Source: a virus. From it: a stretch of 40,840 nt of DNA. The first letter of the stretch is position 1; each line of letters starts with the position of its first letter. Below are positions 20,553-28,100 of the stretch, in pieces. The notes under the pieces are model-generated. The model was not told the DNA's origin and did no database searches. It worked only from the letters and a program-made list of their open reading frames with translations. The stretch is from positions 1 to 40,840 of IMG/VR virus record IMGVR_UViG_3300023106_000018; one strand, written 5' to 3'. The position numbers and the translations under genes were made by a program.

Positions 20553-20975
20553 ATGTTCAAACGCATCTTTGCAGTAGCAGTAATCGGCGCGGCCCTGGCC
20601 GCTTGTGGCGGCGCGCAGGCCGGTACGCCGACCTCCGTTGTCAACGCCACCGGCACCGCGACCTACCCGACCGAATCGGCGCTGGGCGTCGAGAAGGACA
20701 CCTCCACCGGCAACCGCGTCAAGGTCCGCTACTCGTCGGGCTTCCAGTACGTCGCAGACGACGCCAGCTGGTCGCGCTATGCCCTGCTGGCCGGCGGCCT
20801 GACGAAGCCGGTCGCCGTGCCGACCAGCACCACCGGCCTGGTGATCGACATCGCCAAGGCCTTCACCGGCTGCAACGGCGGCCAGTCCTACGCTGCGTGG
20901 GCCAATGTGGGGCAGCCGGAATACATCGGCGACAACTGCGCATTCGCCAATGCGGCAAAGGCCGCTAGCCAGTAA
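20553..20975 (+). CDS. Exported phage lipoprotein
   Basis: The product is 140 residues, with AAAGGAG seven bases before the ATG at 20553. Residues 1-17 are a signal peptide and LAAC puts the lipidated Cys at 18. The mature part is rich in Thr, Ser and Gly (GTPTSVVNATGTATYPTES), with an RVKVRYSSGFQYVADDAS segment and two Cys (FTGCNGG, GDNCAF) that may form a disulfide. It is the last gene of the early arm and ends before a strong terminator. A role at the cell surface, such as superinfection exclusion, is a reasonable guess from type and timing. No homologue of known function is recognised. Confidence 0.75.
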   Translation: MFKRIFAVAVIGAALAACGGAQAGTPTSVVNATGTATYPTESALGVEKDTSTGNRVKVRYSSGFQYVADDASWSRYALLAGGLTKPVAVPTSTTGLVIDIAKAFTGCNGGQSYAAWANVGQPEYIGDNCAFANAAKAASQ

Positions 20976-20992
20976 TCATTCAGCCGCGCCAA

Positions 20993-21020
20993 AGGAAAAG
21001 CCCCTCGCGGGGCTTTTCCT
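20993..21020. terminator. Bidirectional terminator at arm convergence
   Basis: A perfect 12-pair stem, AGGAAAAGCCCC with GGGGCTTTTCCT and loop TCGC, lies between the plus-strand lipoprotein and the minus-strand Rz gene. A/T tracts inside the stem let it work both ways. It is the only convergent point in the window, and the Rz stop codon overlaps its last bases. Confidence 0.88.
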
Positions 21021-21495
21021 ATTTCAACGAGTCGTAGGCTTTGTAGCAGGCGCCAAGGGCAGCACGCTGGACGTCTGCGCGGGTAGCTTCCCCGATAAGA
21101 AATTCTGCATCTGGTCGTGAAAGCTCGGCCCCAGTGGTTCCTTGACAAGTGGGGGCGGCTTGGCCGCTTGCACCGCTGGGCGCGGGTCGACGTTCGGCGC
21201 GCTGGCGCATGCGCTCAGAAATAAGGGCAGCAGCGCCAGCAGCGCGGGCTTGTGCTTGAGCATCGGTTTTCTCCTGTTCTGCTTGGCCGACACGCTCGGC
21301 CCACGTCTGTTCTTTGTTGCGCTCGGCCCGCTCGTCGGCCGCGCGGATCTCGGCGCGCTGCCGGTCCACCTCTGCACTGACGGCTTTCATTTTATCGATG
21401 CGCGCGGACATCACCGTGTGGTCCGCGAAAACCCCAGCAGCGAAGGCGAGCACGCCGCCCGCAACGAGAATCGGCCAGGTAGGGATCAGGCTCAT
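21019..21495 (-). CDS. Rz: Rz-like inner-membrane spanin
   Basis: The product is 158 residues; the start overlaps the previous stop (ATGA). Residues about 7-24 are an N-terminal membrane anchor (WPILVAGGVLAFAAGVFA). The periplasmic part is a long charged coiled coil (KMKAVSAEVDRQRAEIRAAD, KEQTWAERVGQAEQEKTDAQ), then a tail with two Cys (TCQGTTG, LGACYKAYD). With Rz1 it spans the periplasm and fuses the two membranes in the last step of lysis. The Rz1 gene is embedded in another frame, as in lambda and P2 relatives. It lies at the end of the lysis cassette, just before the convergence terminator. Confidence 0.88.
   Translation of the reverse strand: MSLIPTWPILVAGGVLAFAAGVFADHTVMSARIDKMKAVSAEVDRQRAEIRAADERAERNKEQTWAERVGQAEQEKTDAQAQARAAGAAALISERMRQRAERRPAPSGASGQAAPTCQGTTGAELSRPDAEFLIGEATRADVQRAALGACYKAYDSLK
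21024..21263 (-). CDS. Rz1: Rz1-like outer-membrane spanin lipoprotein
   Basis: The product is 79 residues, encoded within Rz in a different frame. AGGAG stands seven bases before the ATG at 21263. The signal peptide KHKPALLALLPLFLSAC ends in lipobox LSAC with Cys19. The mature protein is proline-rich (APNVDPRPAVQAAKPPPL), as expected for o-spanins, and would join Rz across the periplasm. The frame is open upstream of this ATG, but only this start has a ribosome site and signal peptide. Confidence 0.88.
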   Translation of the reverse strand: MLKHKPALLALLPLFLSACASAPNVDPRPAVQAAKPPPLVKEPLGPSFHDQMQNFLSGKLPAQTSSVLPLAPATKPTTR

Positions 21496-21848
21496 GGTTT
21501 CGTTACCTCGGTTGTTTGCTGCACGGTCATGGTGCTGGTGACGCTGCCCGGCATATCGTTCTTATTGAAGACCAGCTTGGCCACCAGCGGCGCGACCCAT
21601 GCCGCCAGGTAGAGACCGAACATGCCCTCGGTGAGCTTATCGCGCCAGGCCATCAGCACAATAACCCAGGTGGAAACCATCAGCACCAGCATGTAGGAGA
21701 AAGCGATTTTGCTTACCCGCCCGTTCTCCATGATCAGGTCGAAAGCATTGAACTGCGAGAGCGCATCGCGATGCGCGCGCCAGAACGATACCACTACCAG
21801 CAGCGCGGCGACACCGAGCACCGCCAGCATGATATCGCGCGGGTTCAT
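21492..21848 (-). CDS. Three-helix membrane protein of lysis cassette
   Basis: The product is 118 residues with ATGA overlaps at both ends. Three hydrophobic segments are visible: about 6-23 (IMLAVLGVAALLVVVSFW), 49-67 (IAFSYMLVLMVSTWVIVLM) and 78-95 (GLYLAAWVAPLVAKLVF). The motif FDLIMENGRVS between them is conserved in similar phage proteins. It lies between endolysin and Rz/Rz1, so a holin or antiholin role is possible. The 91-residue protein upstream is a second holin candidate, and sequence alone cannot say which one forms the hole. Confidence 0.75.
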   Translation of the reverse strand: MNPRDIMLAVLGVAALLVVVSFWRAHRDALSQFNAFDLIMENGRVSKIAFSYMLVLMVSTWVIVLMAWRDKLTEGMFGLYLAAWVAPLVAKLVFNKNDMPGSVTSTMTVQQTTEVTKP

Positions 21849-22282
21849 GCGATGCCGCGCGTGTAGGTGGTCGATCCGCCGCCGAAATGGGCGGTCAGTA
21901 CTTCGCGGCGCGGCTGGCCAGAGTTCAGCCCAATGTGCACCCAGGTTCCCTCGTGGATCAACTGATCGAACGGCAGGCCACTATCCCGAATCGCCACCGC
22001 CAGATCGCGGGCGCGCATGCCTACCGCGTTGATGTCGGCGGCCAGGCCGGTTAGGTGGGCACTGTTGCGCGCGCCGCCAATGGCGCCGTTCAGCGCCGGG
22101 GATCGGTATCCGGAGGACACCACCAGCGGTTTGCCGACCAGCGCGCGCACCTGCTCCAGCAGCTCAGCCACGCGGCGCAGGTTGTTGACCACATCGGGCG
22201 GTGCTGAGTTGTCGATACCGCGCCGGATCGCGGTCTGCGAGTCGGTGAATTCATTCAGCGAAAAATGGTCAGTAAGTTTCAT
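21845..22282 (-). CDS. M15 family endolysin (peptidase)
   Basis: The product is 145 residues. It starts at the last base of the previous stop (TGATG). It is a zinc D-Ala-D-Ala type peptidase (M15_3): SSGYRSPALNGAIGG, then SAHLTGLAADI with H76 and D83, and EGTWVHIGL with E111 and H116. These are the three zinc ligands and the catalytic acid. It cuts cross-links in peptidoglycan at the end of infection. There is no signal peptide, so it needs a holin, and two membrane proteins lie next to it. It sits in a lysis cassette with Rz/Rz1. Confidence 0.92.
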   Translation of the reverse strand: MKLTDHFSLNEFTDSQTAIRRGIDNSAPPDVVNNLRRVAELLEQVRALVGKPLVVSSGYRSPALNGAIGGARNSAHLTGLAADINAVGMRARDLAVAIRDSGLPFDQLIHEGTWVHIGLNSGQPRREVLTAHFGGGSTTYTRGIA

Positions 22283-22557
22283 CAGTCCGCCTCCGGCTTG
22301 ATGCCCTTGTCGAGCATTTCCTGCACCAACAGCTGGTTGCGCAGGCGCAGGTTCCGTTCGTTGGCGCGGTGGTAGCGGGCCAGGGCCAAGGTGGCGATCA
22401 GGCCGGCGGCGATAGCGCCAAGGGACAGCGTGGTGTGGATCAGGTCCATGAGACCGGCCGCACCGAGGGCCGCAGTGGTGCCGCCGACTGCGGCCGTGGT
22501 CTTAGGGCTGATCAGTATGTCGGCGATTATGCTCCGCAATTCGTCGCTCAAGATCAT
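22282..22557 (-). CDS. Holin-like membrane protein
   Basis: The product is 91 residues; the start overlaps the upstream TGA (ATGA). Two hydrophobic segments, about 20-40 (TAAVGGTTAALGAAGLMDLI) and 44-62 (TLSLGAIAAGLIATLALAR), are followed by a charged tail (YHRANERNLRLRNQL, DKGIKPEAD). This fits a class II holin, placed directly before the endolysin, the common order in phages. It would form lesions in the inner membrane to let the endolysin out. Function is inferred from topology and position. Confidence 0.75.
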   Translation of the reverse strand: MILSDELRSIIADILISPKTTAAVGGTTAALGAAGLMDLIHTTLSLGAIAAGLIATLALARYHRANERNLRLRNQLLVQEMLDKGIKPEAD

Positions 22558-22991
22558 CGTTTTTCCGTTTCCAGATGAATGCCCTTGCCTTGAAAATTAG
22601 CGAAACGAAAAAGGCCGAAACGCCGAGTATGATGAATAAGGCTGCCATTGCCGGGCCATAGAATTCGTGCAAGTTGCGCATAGGATATCACCGTTATTGA
22701 TGTGTTGAACACATAAACTAACGGCGAAGATTTGGCCGCAAAAGCTGCGAAGTTCAGGAAGTTGACAACAATTGCGCAGAACGCTAGGCGCTGTAAGTCG
22801 AAGGAGGCATGGCCGCGCACGAATGCGGCGGCGGCTAGCAAGGCGCAAGTGTTGGTTAAAGCGGACAGAACAGACTGAATGCCCGCACCGAGCAGGCTAT
22901 TCTGCGGGGAGTAGAGCGCGGTCTGCGCCCATGCCGCCCCGAAGGTGACGGCCAGACACAAGGCCCGGCCTATCCAGTCGTGCCGGCTCAT
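22554..22991 (-). CDS. Four-helix membrane protein near lysis genes
   Basis: The product is 145 residues. Four hydrophobic segments can be seen: ALCLAVTFGAAWAQTALY, SVLSALTNTCALLAAAAFV, LAFCAIVVNFLNFAAFAA, and YVFNTSITVISYAQLARIL. The C-terminus is basic and soluble (HHTRRFGLFRFANFQGKGIH). The stop overlaps the holin-like start. Codon use and base composition are slightly more AT-rich than the neighbours in the first 200 bases of the coordinates. It could be an antiholin or a membrane protein of unrelated function. No family is recognised. Confidence 0.65.
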   Translation of the reverse strand: MSRHDWIGRALCLAVTFGAAWAQTALYSPQNSLLGAGIQSVLSALTNTCALLAAAAFVRGHASFDLQRLAFCAIVVNFLNFAAFAAKSSPLVYVFNTSITVISYAQLARILWPGNGSLIHHTRRFGLFRFANFQGKGIHLETEKR

Positions 22992-22993
22992 GA

Positions 22994-23125
22994 CTAGGTC
23001 TTCTTGGCCTTGGGGTCGAATTTCTTCGGCGCAGGCTTGACTGGCTTGGTGGGTTTCACCGGGGCCGCACTGCGATTGCCGGGCGGCTTAGGTTTGTTCG
23101 GATCGGGGAGGGTGCCGGTAGCCAT
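22994..23125 (-). CDS. 43-residue Lys/Pro-rich protein
   Basis: The product is 43 residues. AAAGGA stands about seven bases before the ATG at 23125. The sequence is almost only Pro, Lys, Ala and Thr (PNKPKPPGNRSAAPVKPTKP, KKFDPKAKK), basic and probably unfolded. It lies in the unfilled gap between the tail genes and the lysis cassette, and its stop (TAG) is two bases from the next start. It may bind DNA or peptidoglycan, or be a linker-type virion protein. It is too short for a family match. Confidence 0.6.
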   Translation of the reverse strand: MATGTLPDPNKPKPPGNRSAAPVKPTKPVKPAPKKFDPKAKKT

Positions 23126-23161
23126 GGTCTTTCCTTTCAGATTGAATATACGCGAATTCTA

Positions 23162-23350
23162 TCACGGTTCCGCCGGGATAAGTTCTATCCCGTCACGCGC
23201 GACGTTGGCGCGGTAATCGAACATGACCATGTAGAATTCCGGCGGGTACCCGACCAGCTGGATATAGTTGTCCGCGTGCGCGGGCTGCAGATCCTGGATA
23301 TAGTAGCCGGTCAAGTTACCGGCCTCATCGTAGGTGACATAGGTAATCAT
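23162..23350 (-). CDS. Small tail-associated hypothetical protein
   Basis: The product is 62 residues. AAGG stands nine bases before the ATG at 23350, just downstream of the fibre gene stop. The sequence is acidic and aromatic (TYVTYDEAGNLTGYYIQDLQ, YPPEFYMVMFDYRANV), likely a small beta domain. Short genes right after tail-fibre genes often encode fibre assembly chaperones. This is a candidate for that role on context only. Confidence 0.65.
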   Translation of the reverse strand: MITYVTYDEAGNLTGYYIQDLQPAHADNYIQLVGYPPEFYMVMFDYRANVARDGIELIPAEP

Positions 23351-23351
23351 C

Positions 23352-24233
23352 TTAGGCGACCTTTACAATTTTCAGTTGGGCGTACACTTCACCCGCGCCC
23401 GACGAAACGGCGATACCGAGGCCCGTGTTCGCCGCCCCATTATTCACCCAGTGATCCAGGGTGAAATTTTTCGGGGCCGCAATGGTGAATTCTCCTTCCA
23501 GCGGCGCGTCGGTTTGGTGTGTGCTATTGGTGTTTATGGTGCTGTTACCTCCTACCACAGCGTTAGTCGAGTCGGTCGTGTTGCGCAAGCGCAGTTGGTG
23601 CCCCGATGAATTGTTACCTGGAGCGCGCCCCCGCACCTTATACCGGCCCGCAGGTAGCGTGATAACGTTACTCGCGATCGACGCGCCGCCGATGGTGTTG
23701 ATGTCCGTGACGTTGAACGAGCGGGTATTCCACGTCGCGCTGACCGACGTGCCCCCATTCGTCCCGCTGGCCAGCCGGTGCGCCACTACCAGTTCCGGGT
23801 ACAGGCCCATGGATACCAGCACGTAGTTGACGCCGCCGTCGAGCGCCGGGTCCGTCGTGCCGCTGCCCGTGGCGGTCTTGCGGCGGTAGGTGCGGGCGTC
23901 GAGGGGGCTGATCACGTTGGCATACTGCGCGATGGTGGCGCCGCTGACCCACACCGATGTGTTGGCGGTCGTCGCCGCTGCCGCCGCGCTGGCCGCAGCG
24001 TCGTTGGCCCGTGCCAAGGATGTCGCCGCGCTGGCCGCGCTGGCCGTCGCCCAGTTGAACGCCTCGGTGGCGTTGTTGAAGGCGTTGGCGATCATGGCGG
24101 CAAGCTGCGTCAAGATGACCGTGGAGAACCACACCACCCAGGCGTCTACGCGATTGGAGAACGTGGCGCGGTCGCCGCGCTGTGGCAGATCGGCTGGTGG
24201 TGGCGTGTAGCCTGGTGGGGTGATGATGGCCAT
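23352..24233 (-). CDS. Tail fibre or tip protein
   Basis: The product is 293 residues, coupled by TAATG to the upstream gene. The N-terminus is proline-rich (ITPPGYTPPPADLPQRG). An Ala-rich helical part (about 40-95) may form a coiled coil. A C-terminal beta-rich domain from about 165 on (RSFNVTDINTIGGASIASNV, GRYKVRGRAPGNNSSGHQLR, FTLDHWVNN) has the look of a C1q/TNF-like jelly roll, as found in trimeric receptor-binding proteins. It would be at the tail end and bind the host surface. It is the only obvious fibre in the tail module; the collagen-like and FN3-SGNH proteins lie elsewhere. Confidence 0.8.
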   Translation of the reverse strand: MAIITPPGYTPPPADLPQRGDRATFSNRVDAWVVWFSTVILTQLAAMIANAFNNATEAFNWATASAASAATSLARANDAAASAAAAATTANTSVWVSGATIAQYANVISPLDARTYRRKTATGSGTTDPALDGGVNYVLVSMGLYPELVVAHRLASGTNGGTSVSATWNTRSFNVTDINTIGGASIASNVITLPAGRYKVRGRAPGNNSSGHQLRLRNTTDSTNAVVGGNSTINTNSTHQTDAPLEGEFTIAAPKNFTLDHWVNNGAANTGLGIAVSSGAGEVYAQLKIVKVA

Positions 24234-25183
24234 TAGATCATTCCTCGTACAGTTATTTGCATATCGACATACCCATATTCATTGTACGTCGGGCGAACGG
24301 ATATCAGGCCGAATGCGCTCAGCGCTTCGTACTTTTCTGCGGCGCTGCCGATCACCACGACGGGCACCCCCTGCAGCGATTGTATCCCGCGAATCACGTC
24401 GTTGGCTTCCTCGATTTCGCACTGTGCGGTGATCGACAACCCGGTGGCGTTGACGCGTTTGCGGATAGTGGTGTTCCCGTACGGGTCGGTGACGATCGAA
24501 CTGTAGTCGACGATCTCCACCGTGGCGCCGCTGCGGGGGGCCCCCATCGGCATCATATCGCCTACGGCCAGCATGCCGAGGCGCACCGTGCCGACGGTCT
24601 TCGCCAGCGTCAACGTCAGCTCGGCGCCATTGTAGGGTTCGATCCCCATCAGGTTGAGCTGCGTCTGCACTTTGAAATTGCTGTAGAAGTACTCGTAGTA
24701 ATCGCTCGGGGCGGAGTCTTCCAGCGCGCCCGTGTAGCTGTAAATCACGGTGCCGCCGGGCACGTCCTTAACGGTGATGGTCACCGTGTCCGCGTCGATC
24801 CCGAACAGCGCCAGGCTGTTGAAGTGGCCGGGCGTGAGCACCACGGTAAGCGGCGTGGCCACCTCGCTGCGGGTCGAGACCACGCCGTCGAACATGGCAT
24901 ACTTGTTCGTCGGGCCGACGACAGCCCACCAGGTGCCGACGCCGCTGATGTTCGTCTGGTTCGCCCCCACCGTGGGGTCTTTGTTGGTGTTGGCGTCCTT
25001 CAGGCTTTCATAGACCAGGTGCGTGCTCGCACTGTAGACGCGGTCTCCTGCGGCGTAGGTCGTGCCGCTGGCCCACGCCGGGTTCGGATCTTCCGGGGTG
25101 ATGGTGCTGCTCACGAGCATGGCGCCCGTGATGCGGATCGGGACCAGGACGCTGCAGACATCGGGGGTGTCGTTAAAACTCAT
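24233..25183 (-). CDS. Tail protein with carbohydrate-binding insert
   Basis: The product is 316 residues; the start overlaps the tape-measure stop (ATGA). Residues about 35-90 (PAWASGTTYAAGDRVYSAST to TWWAVVGP) look like a CBM5/12-type carbohydrate-binding domain. The rest is beta-rich (SRSEVATPLTVVLTPGHF-like strands). It follows the tape measure directly, where distal tail or hub proteins are normally encoded. It may form the tail end and touch the cell-surface sugar. I cannot distinguish between a distal tail protein and a minor tail protein. Confidence 0.72.
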   Translation of the reverse strand: MSFNDTPDVCSVLVPIRITGAMLVSSTITPEDPNPAWASGTTYAAGDRVYSASTHLVYESLKDANTNKDPTVGANQTNISGVGTWWAVVGPTNKYAMFDGVVSTRSEVATPLTVVLTPGHFNSLALFGIDADTVTITVKDVPGGTVIYSYTGALEDSAPSDYYEYFYSNFKVQTQLNLMGIEPYNGAELTLTLAKTVGTVRLGMLAVGDMMPMGAPRSGATVEIVDYSSIVTDPYGNTTIRKRVNATGLSITAQCEIEEANDVIRGIQSLQGVPVVVIGSAAEKYEALSAFGLISVRPTYNEYGYVDMQITVRGMI

Positions 25184-28100
25184 ACTGTGGTCACCTTAGT
25201 TACGCCGCTCGTTTCGGTCAGCAGGGCGTTGCCGCCGGCCGACACATTGTCGAATTGGTCCGCCAGCTTGGTGGTGCTCGATGCCGTGATCTGCTGCGCA
25301 CTGGCCGAATTGGCGGTGCTGGCGGCGATGGCCTTGAGTTCCCGCACCACGGCGTCGCTGTCGAACATCGCATTGCGCGACGGCGTGTACATGCTGCCCG
25401 CCCGCGCCGAAGAATCCCAGGTGCTGGTCGTGGGCGATCCGCCGCCGGCTGAAGCCACCGAGCGAATGGCGGAGGCAAATCCAGCCACGGCCTGCGACAG
25501 CGAGAGCACCGAATTGCTGACGCCGTTTATCGCGTTGATCTGCGCTTGTGCCGAGGTCAACAGACTGTCGAGGCGCGCCTGCTCCGCCAAGCTGGCCGCC
25601 TGGATCGCGTTGTGCTGCATCTGCAGCGAGGCCAGCATGGCCTGCGCATTGGTGTAGCCGGCGGCCGCATTGGCGGCTATGGTCTCCAACGAGTTGGTTG
25701 TCAGCAGCTGGGCGCGGCGCGCGTCGAGGGCGGTCGTGTAGTCGCCTGCGTTGAACTGCGATGCGGCCGAGGCCAGCGACTGCAGGTCTCCGCTCTGCGG
25801 GGTCCGCCGGGTGCGCGCCAGCTCCGCCAGTTTCTGGCGGGCGTCCTCTGCAGTCGTGCCGAGCATGGAACTTACCGCGCTGTTCACCACGTTGACGACA
25901 TTGCGCATGTTCGTGATGGCCGCCGTCACCTGGTCGATAGTGGTCGAGACGCCGGAAAGCATATTGTCGAACGACGCCTTGGCCGCGCTCTTGCGCTCAG
26001 ATATTGCGCTCGACAGCGCGTCGAATGCGGCGTTGGCGACACTGCGCGCTGCGGCCTTGGCCGCCTCCATCTGCTGGGCCGCCAGGTCTTCAGCCGCTTT
26101 CTTTGCGGCCTCGGTGGCATCGGTCACCGTCTTGAAGGCTGGAGCCAAGGCCAGCATTTTAACGTACAGCTCGGCGCCGGCCTGGGTGCTCAGGTCGATG
26201 CCCAGCGTGGCGGCGGCGAACTGCTCGTTGGTCTTGATAGCGGACATGCCCATCGCGGCCAGCGCGTCGGCCACCTGCTTTTGCGCCGGCGCCAGTTGCT
26301 GCGCGGCCGTCAGGAAATTCTGCTGGAAATACGTCACGCCGCTGGTCAGGGCTTCGAGACCGCCCGCCGCCTTGATCAGGTTCTCGCGCGCCTCGATGCC
26401 CGCCACGCCGAACAGCTTGATCGACTGCCCGGTGGCGGTGAGGATCGCGTCGACGCTCTGGTAGTTCACCGCCAGGCGCTGCAGCGTGGCGGACATGGTC
26501 TCGCCTTCCTTGGCGAACGCAGCCAGCCCCGGCACCAGGCGCAGCGACAGTTCGTTGCCGACGTCGCCGAACAGCTTGGCCACGGCCGCGTTGTCTTCCT
26601 CCGCTTTGCCCGTCAGCTTCAGGTCGAACACTTTACTGTAGCTGTCGATCGCCGCAGTCTCGATGCCCATGACCTTGCCGAACGTTTTCACGGCGGTGGA
26701 CATCGCCATCAGAGTGTCGTCGAAAAGCTTGTCGGTTTCTGCGCTGGCGGCATTCTTTAACGGAGTGCGCTTGTCGCTACGGAACCATCCACCCTTCTCC
26801 AAGATGTTGACGTAGTTTTCTCCGCCCGATAGACCGGTGGCCGAGAGCGTGCCGCGCAAGCCCTGCGATTCGATCTCCGGGTTCTTGCGGCCGAAGAGTT
26901 TGGAGATGGTGGCTTGGCCAGAGAAGATGTTCGCCGCGCTATCGCTCATGCCGAATTTCTTCAGCACGCTATTCAAGGCCAGGATGCCGCTGCCCAGCAC
27001 CTTGCCGGTTTCCGACAGCGTGCCGTTGGTCGCATCCCATCCTTGTTTGTACAGCCCATTGGCCGTCATCATGGCGGTGATGATCCACCCGATCACGGGG
27101 ATCGCGCCCGCCGCGCCTGCGCCGGCCGATGCCGCTGCGGTGCCCGCGTAGCCGCTCGCCGCGCTGGCGGTGGTGGCGCCCAGTGCGCCGCCGCTGATGC
27201 CCGCGCCGAACGCGGCCACGGCCTCGGAGCCGATCATGGTGCCCAGGCTGGTGATGGACGAGCCGATCGTCGCGGTCAGGCCGGTGGTGAAACCGGCGTA
27301 GATGGTCTTGCCGATGCTCAGCAGGTTCGAGGCGCTGCCCAGGATGCCGCCGGCGCCGTTACCACTGGACGCCGCGCTGCCGCCACTGAGCAGCGAACCG
27401 ATGCCATCCACCACCCCGCCCGCGCTGCTGGTCGAGGTGCCGACGTTGATGATCCACTTCTTGATCGTCTGCTGGTAGAGCCAGTCGAAGAAAATATTCT
27501 TGAAGGTGTCCTTCAAGCGCTGCGCGGTGTCCTTGCTGCCGTTGGCGATGGATACGAACGTGTCGTGTGCGGTGTCGTCGATGCTTTTCCAGAACGTCAC
27601 CTGCGACGCGGCCGCCGCGTCCGTGGCTTTCTTCTGCTTCTCCAGCACCTCCAGGCTGCCCATCGCGGCGATGTTGCGACGGCGCGCTTCGATCTCGCGC
27701 TCCAGCTGCTCCACGGTGTCCTCGCTCAGCTCGAGCGCGCCGCGCTGCGCGAGACGTTCTTCTTCGCGGGCCAACGTCATGCGCGCGATCTCGATGCGCG
27801 TCTTGCCGTAGGTCTTGACCAGTTCCTCGTTGGCGGTGGCCTCGGCCACCAGTGAAGCATAGTTGTTGTCTCGCTCGTCGGCCAATGCGGAGATGGCGGC
27901 GCGCACCTGTTTGGCGGCGGCGGCATTCTTGGCCAGTGCGTCGGCGTTGTCCAGCAGCGCCTGGATCTCCTTGAGGTGCTCGGCGGTGAGGGCGATCTTG
28001 CCAGCGGCCAGTTCTTGGTCGAGCTTGATCCGCATCTGCTGCGCGGCGGACAGCGGCGCGCTGCTGTCGATCTCGGCCTGGCTGGCGGCCATCTTCTCCT

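Noticed and set aside
24257-25657. Plus-strand open frame of about 466 codons opposite the tail genes
   Set aside because: Shadow of the minus-strand tail protein and tape measure. Biased composition, no ribosome site, and it runs through the ATGA junction of two real genes.
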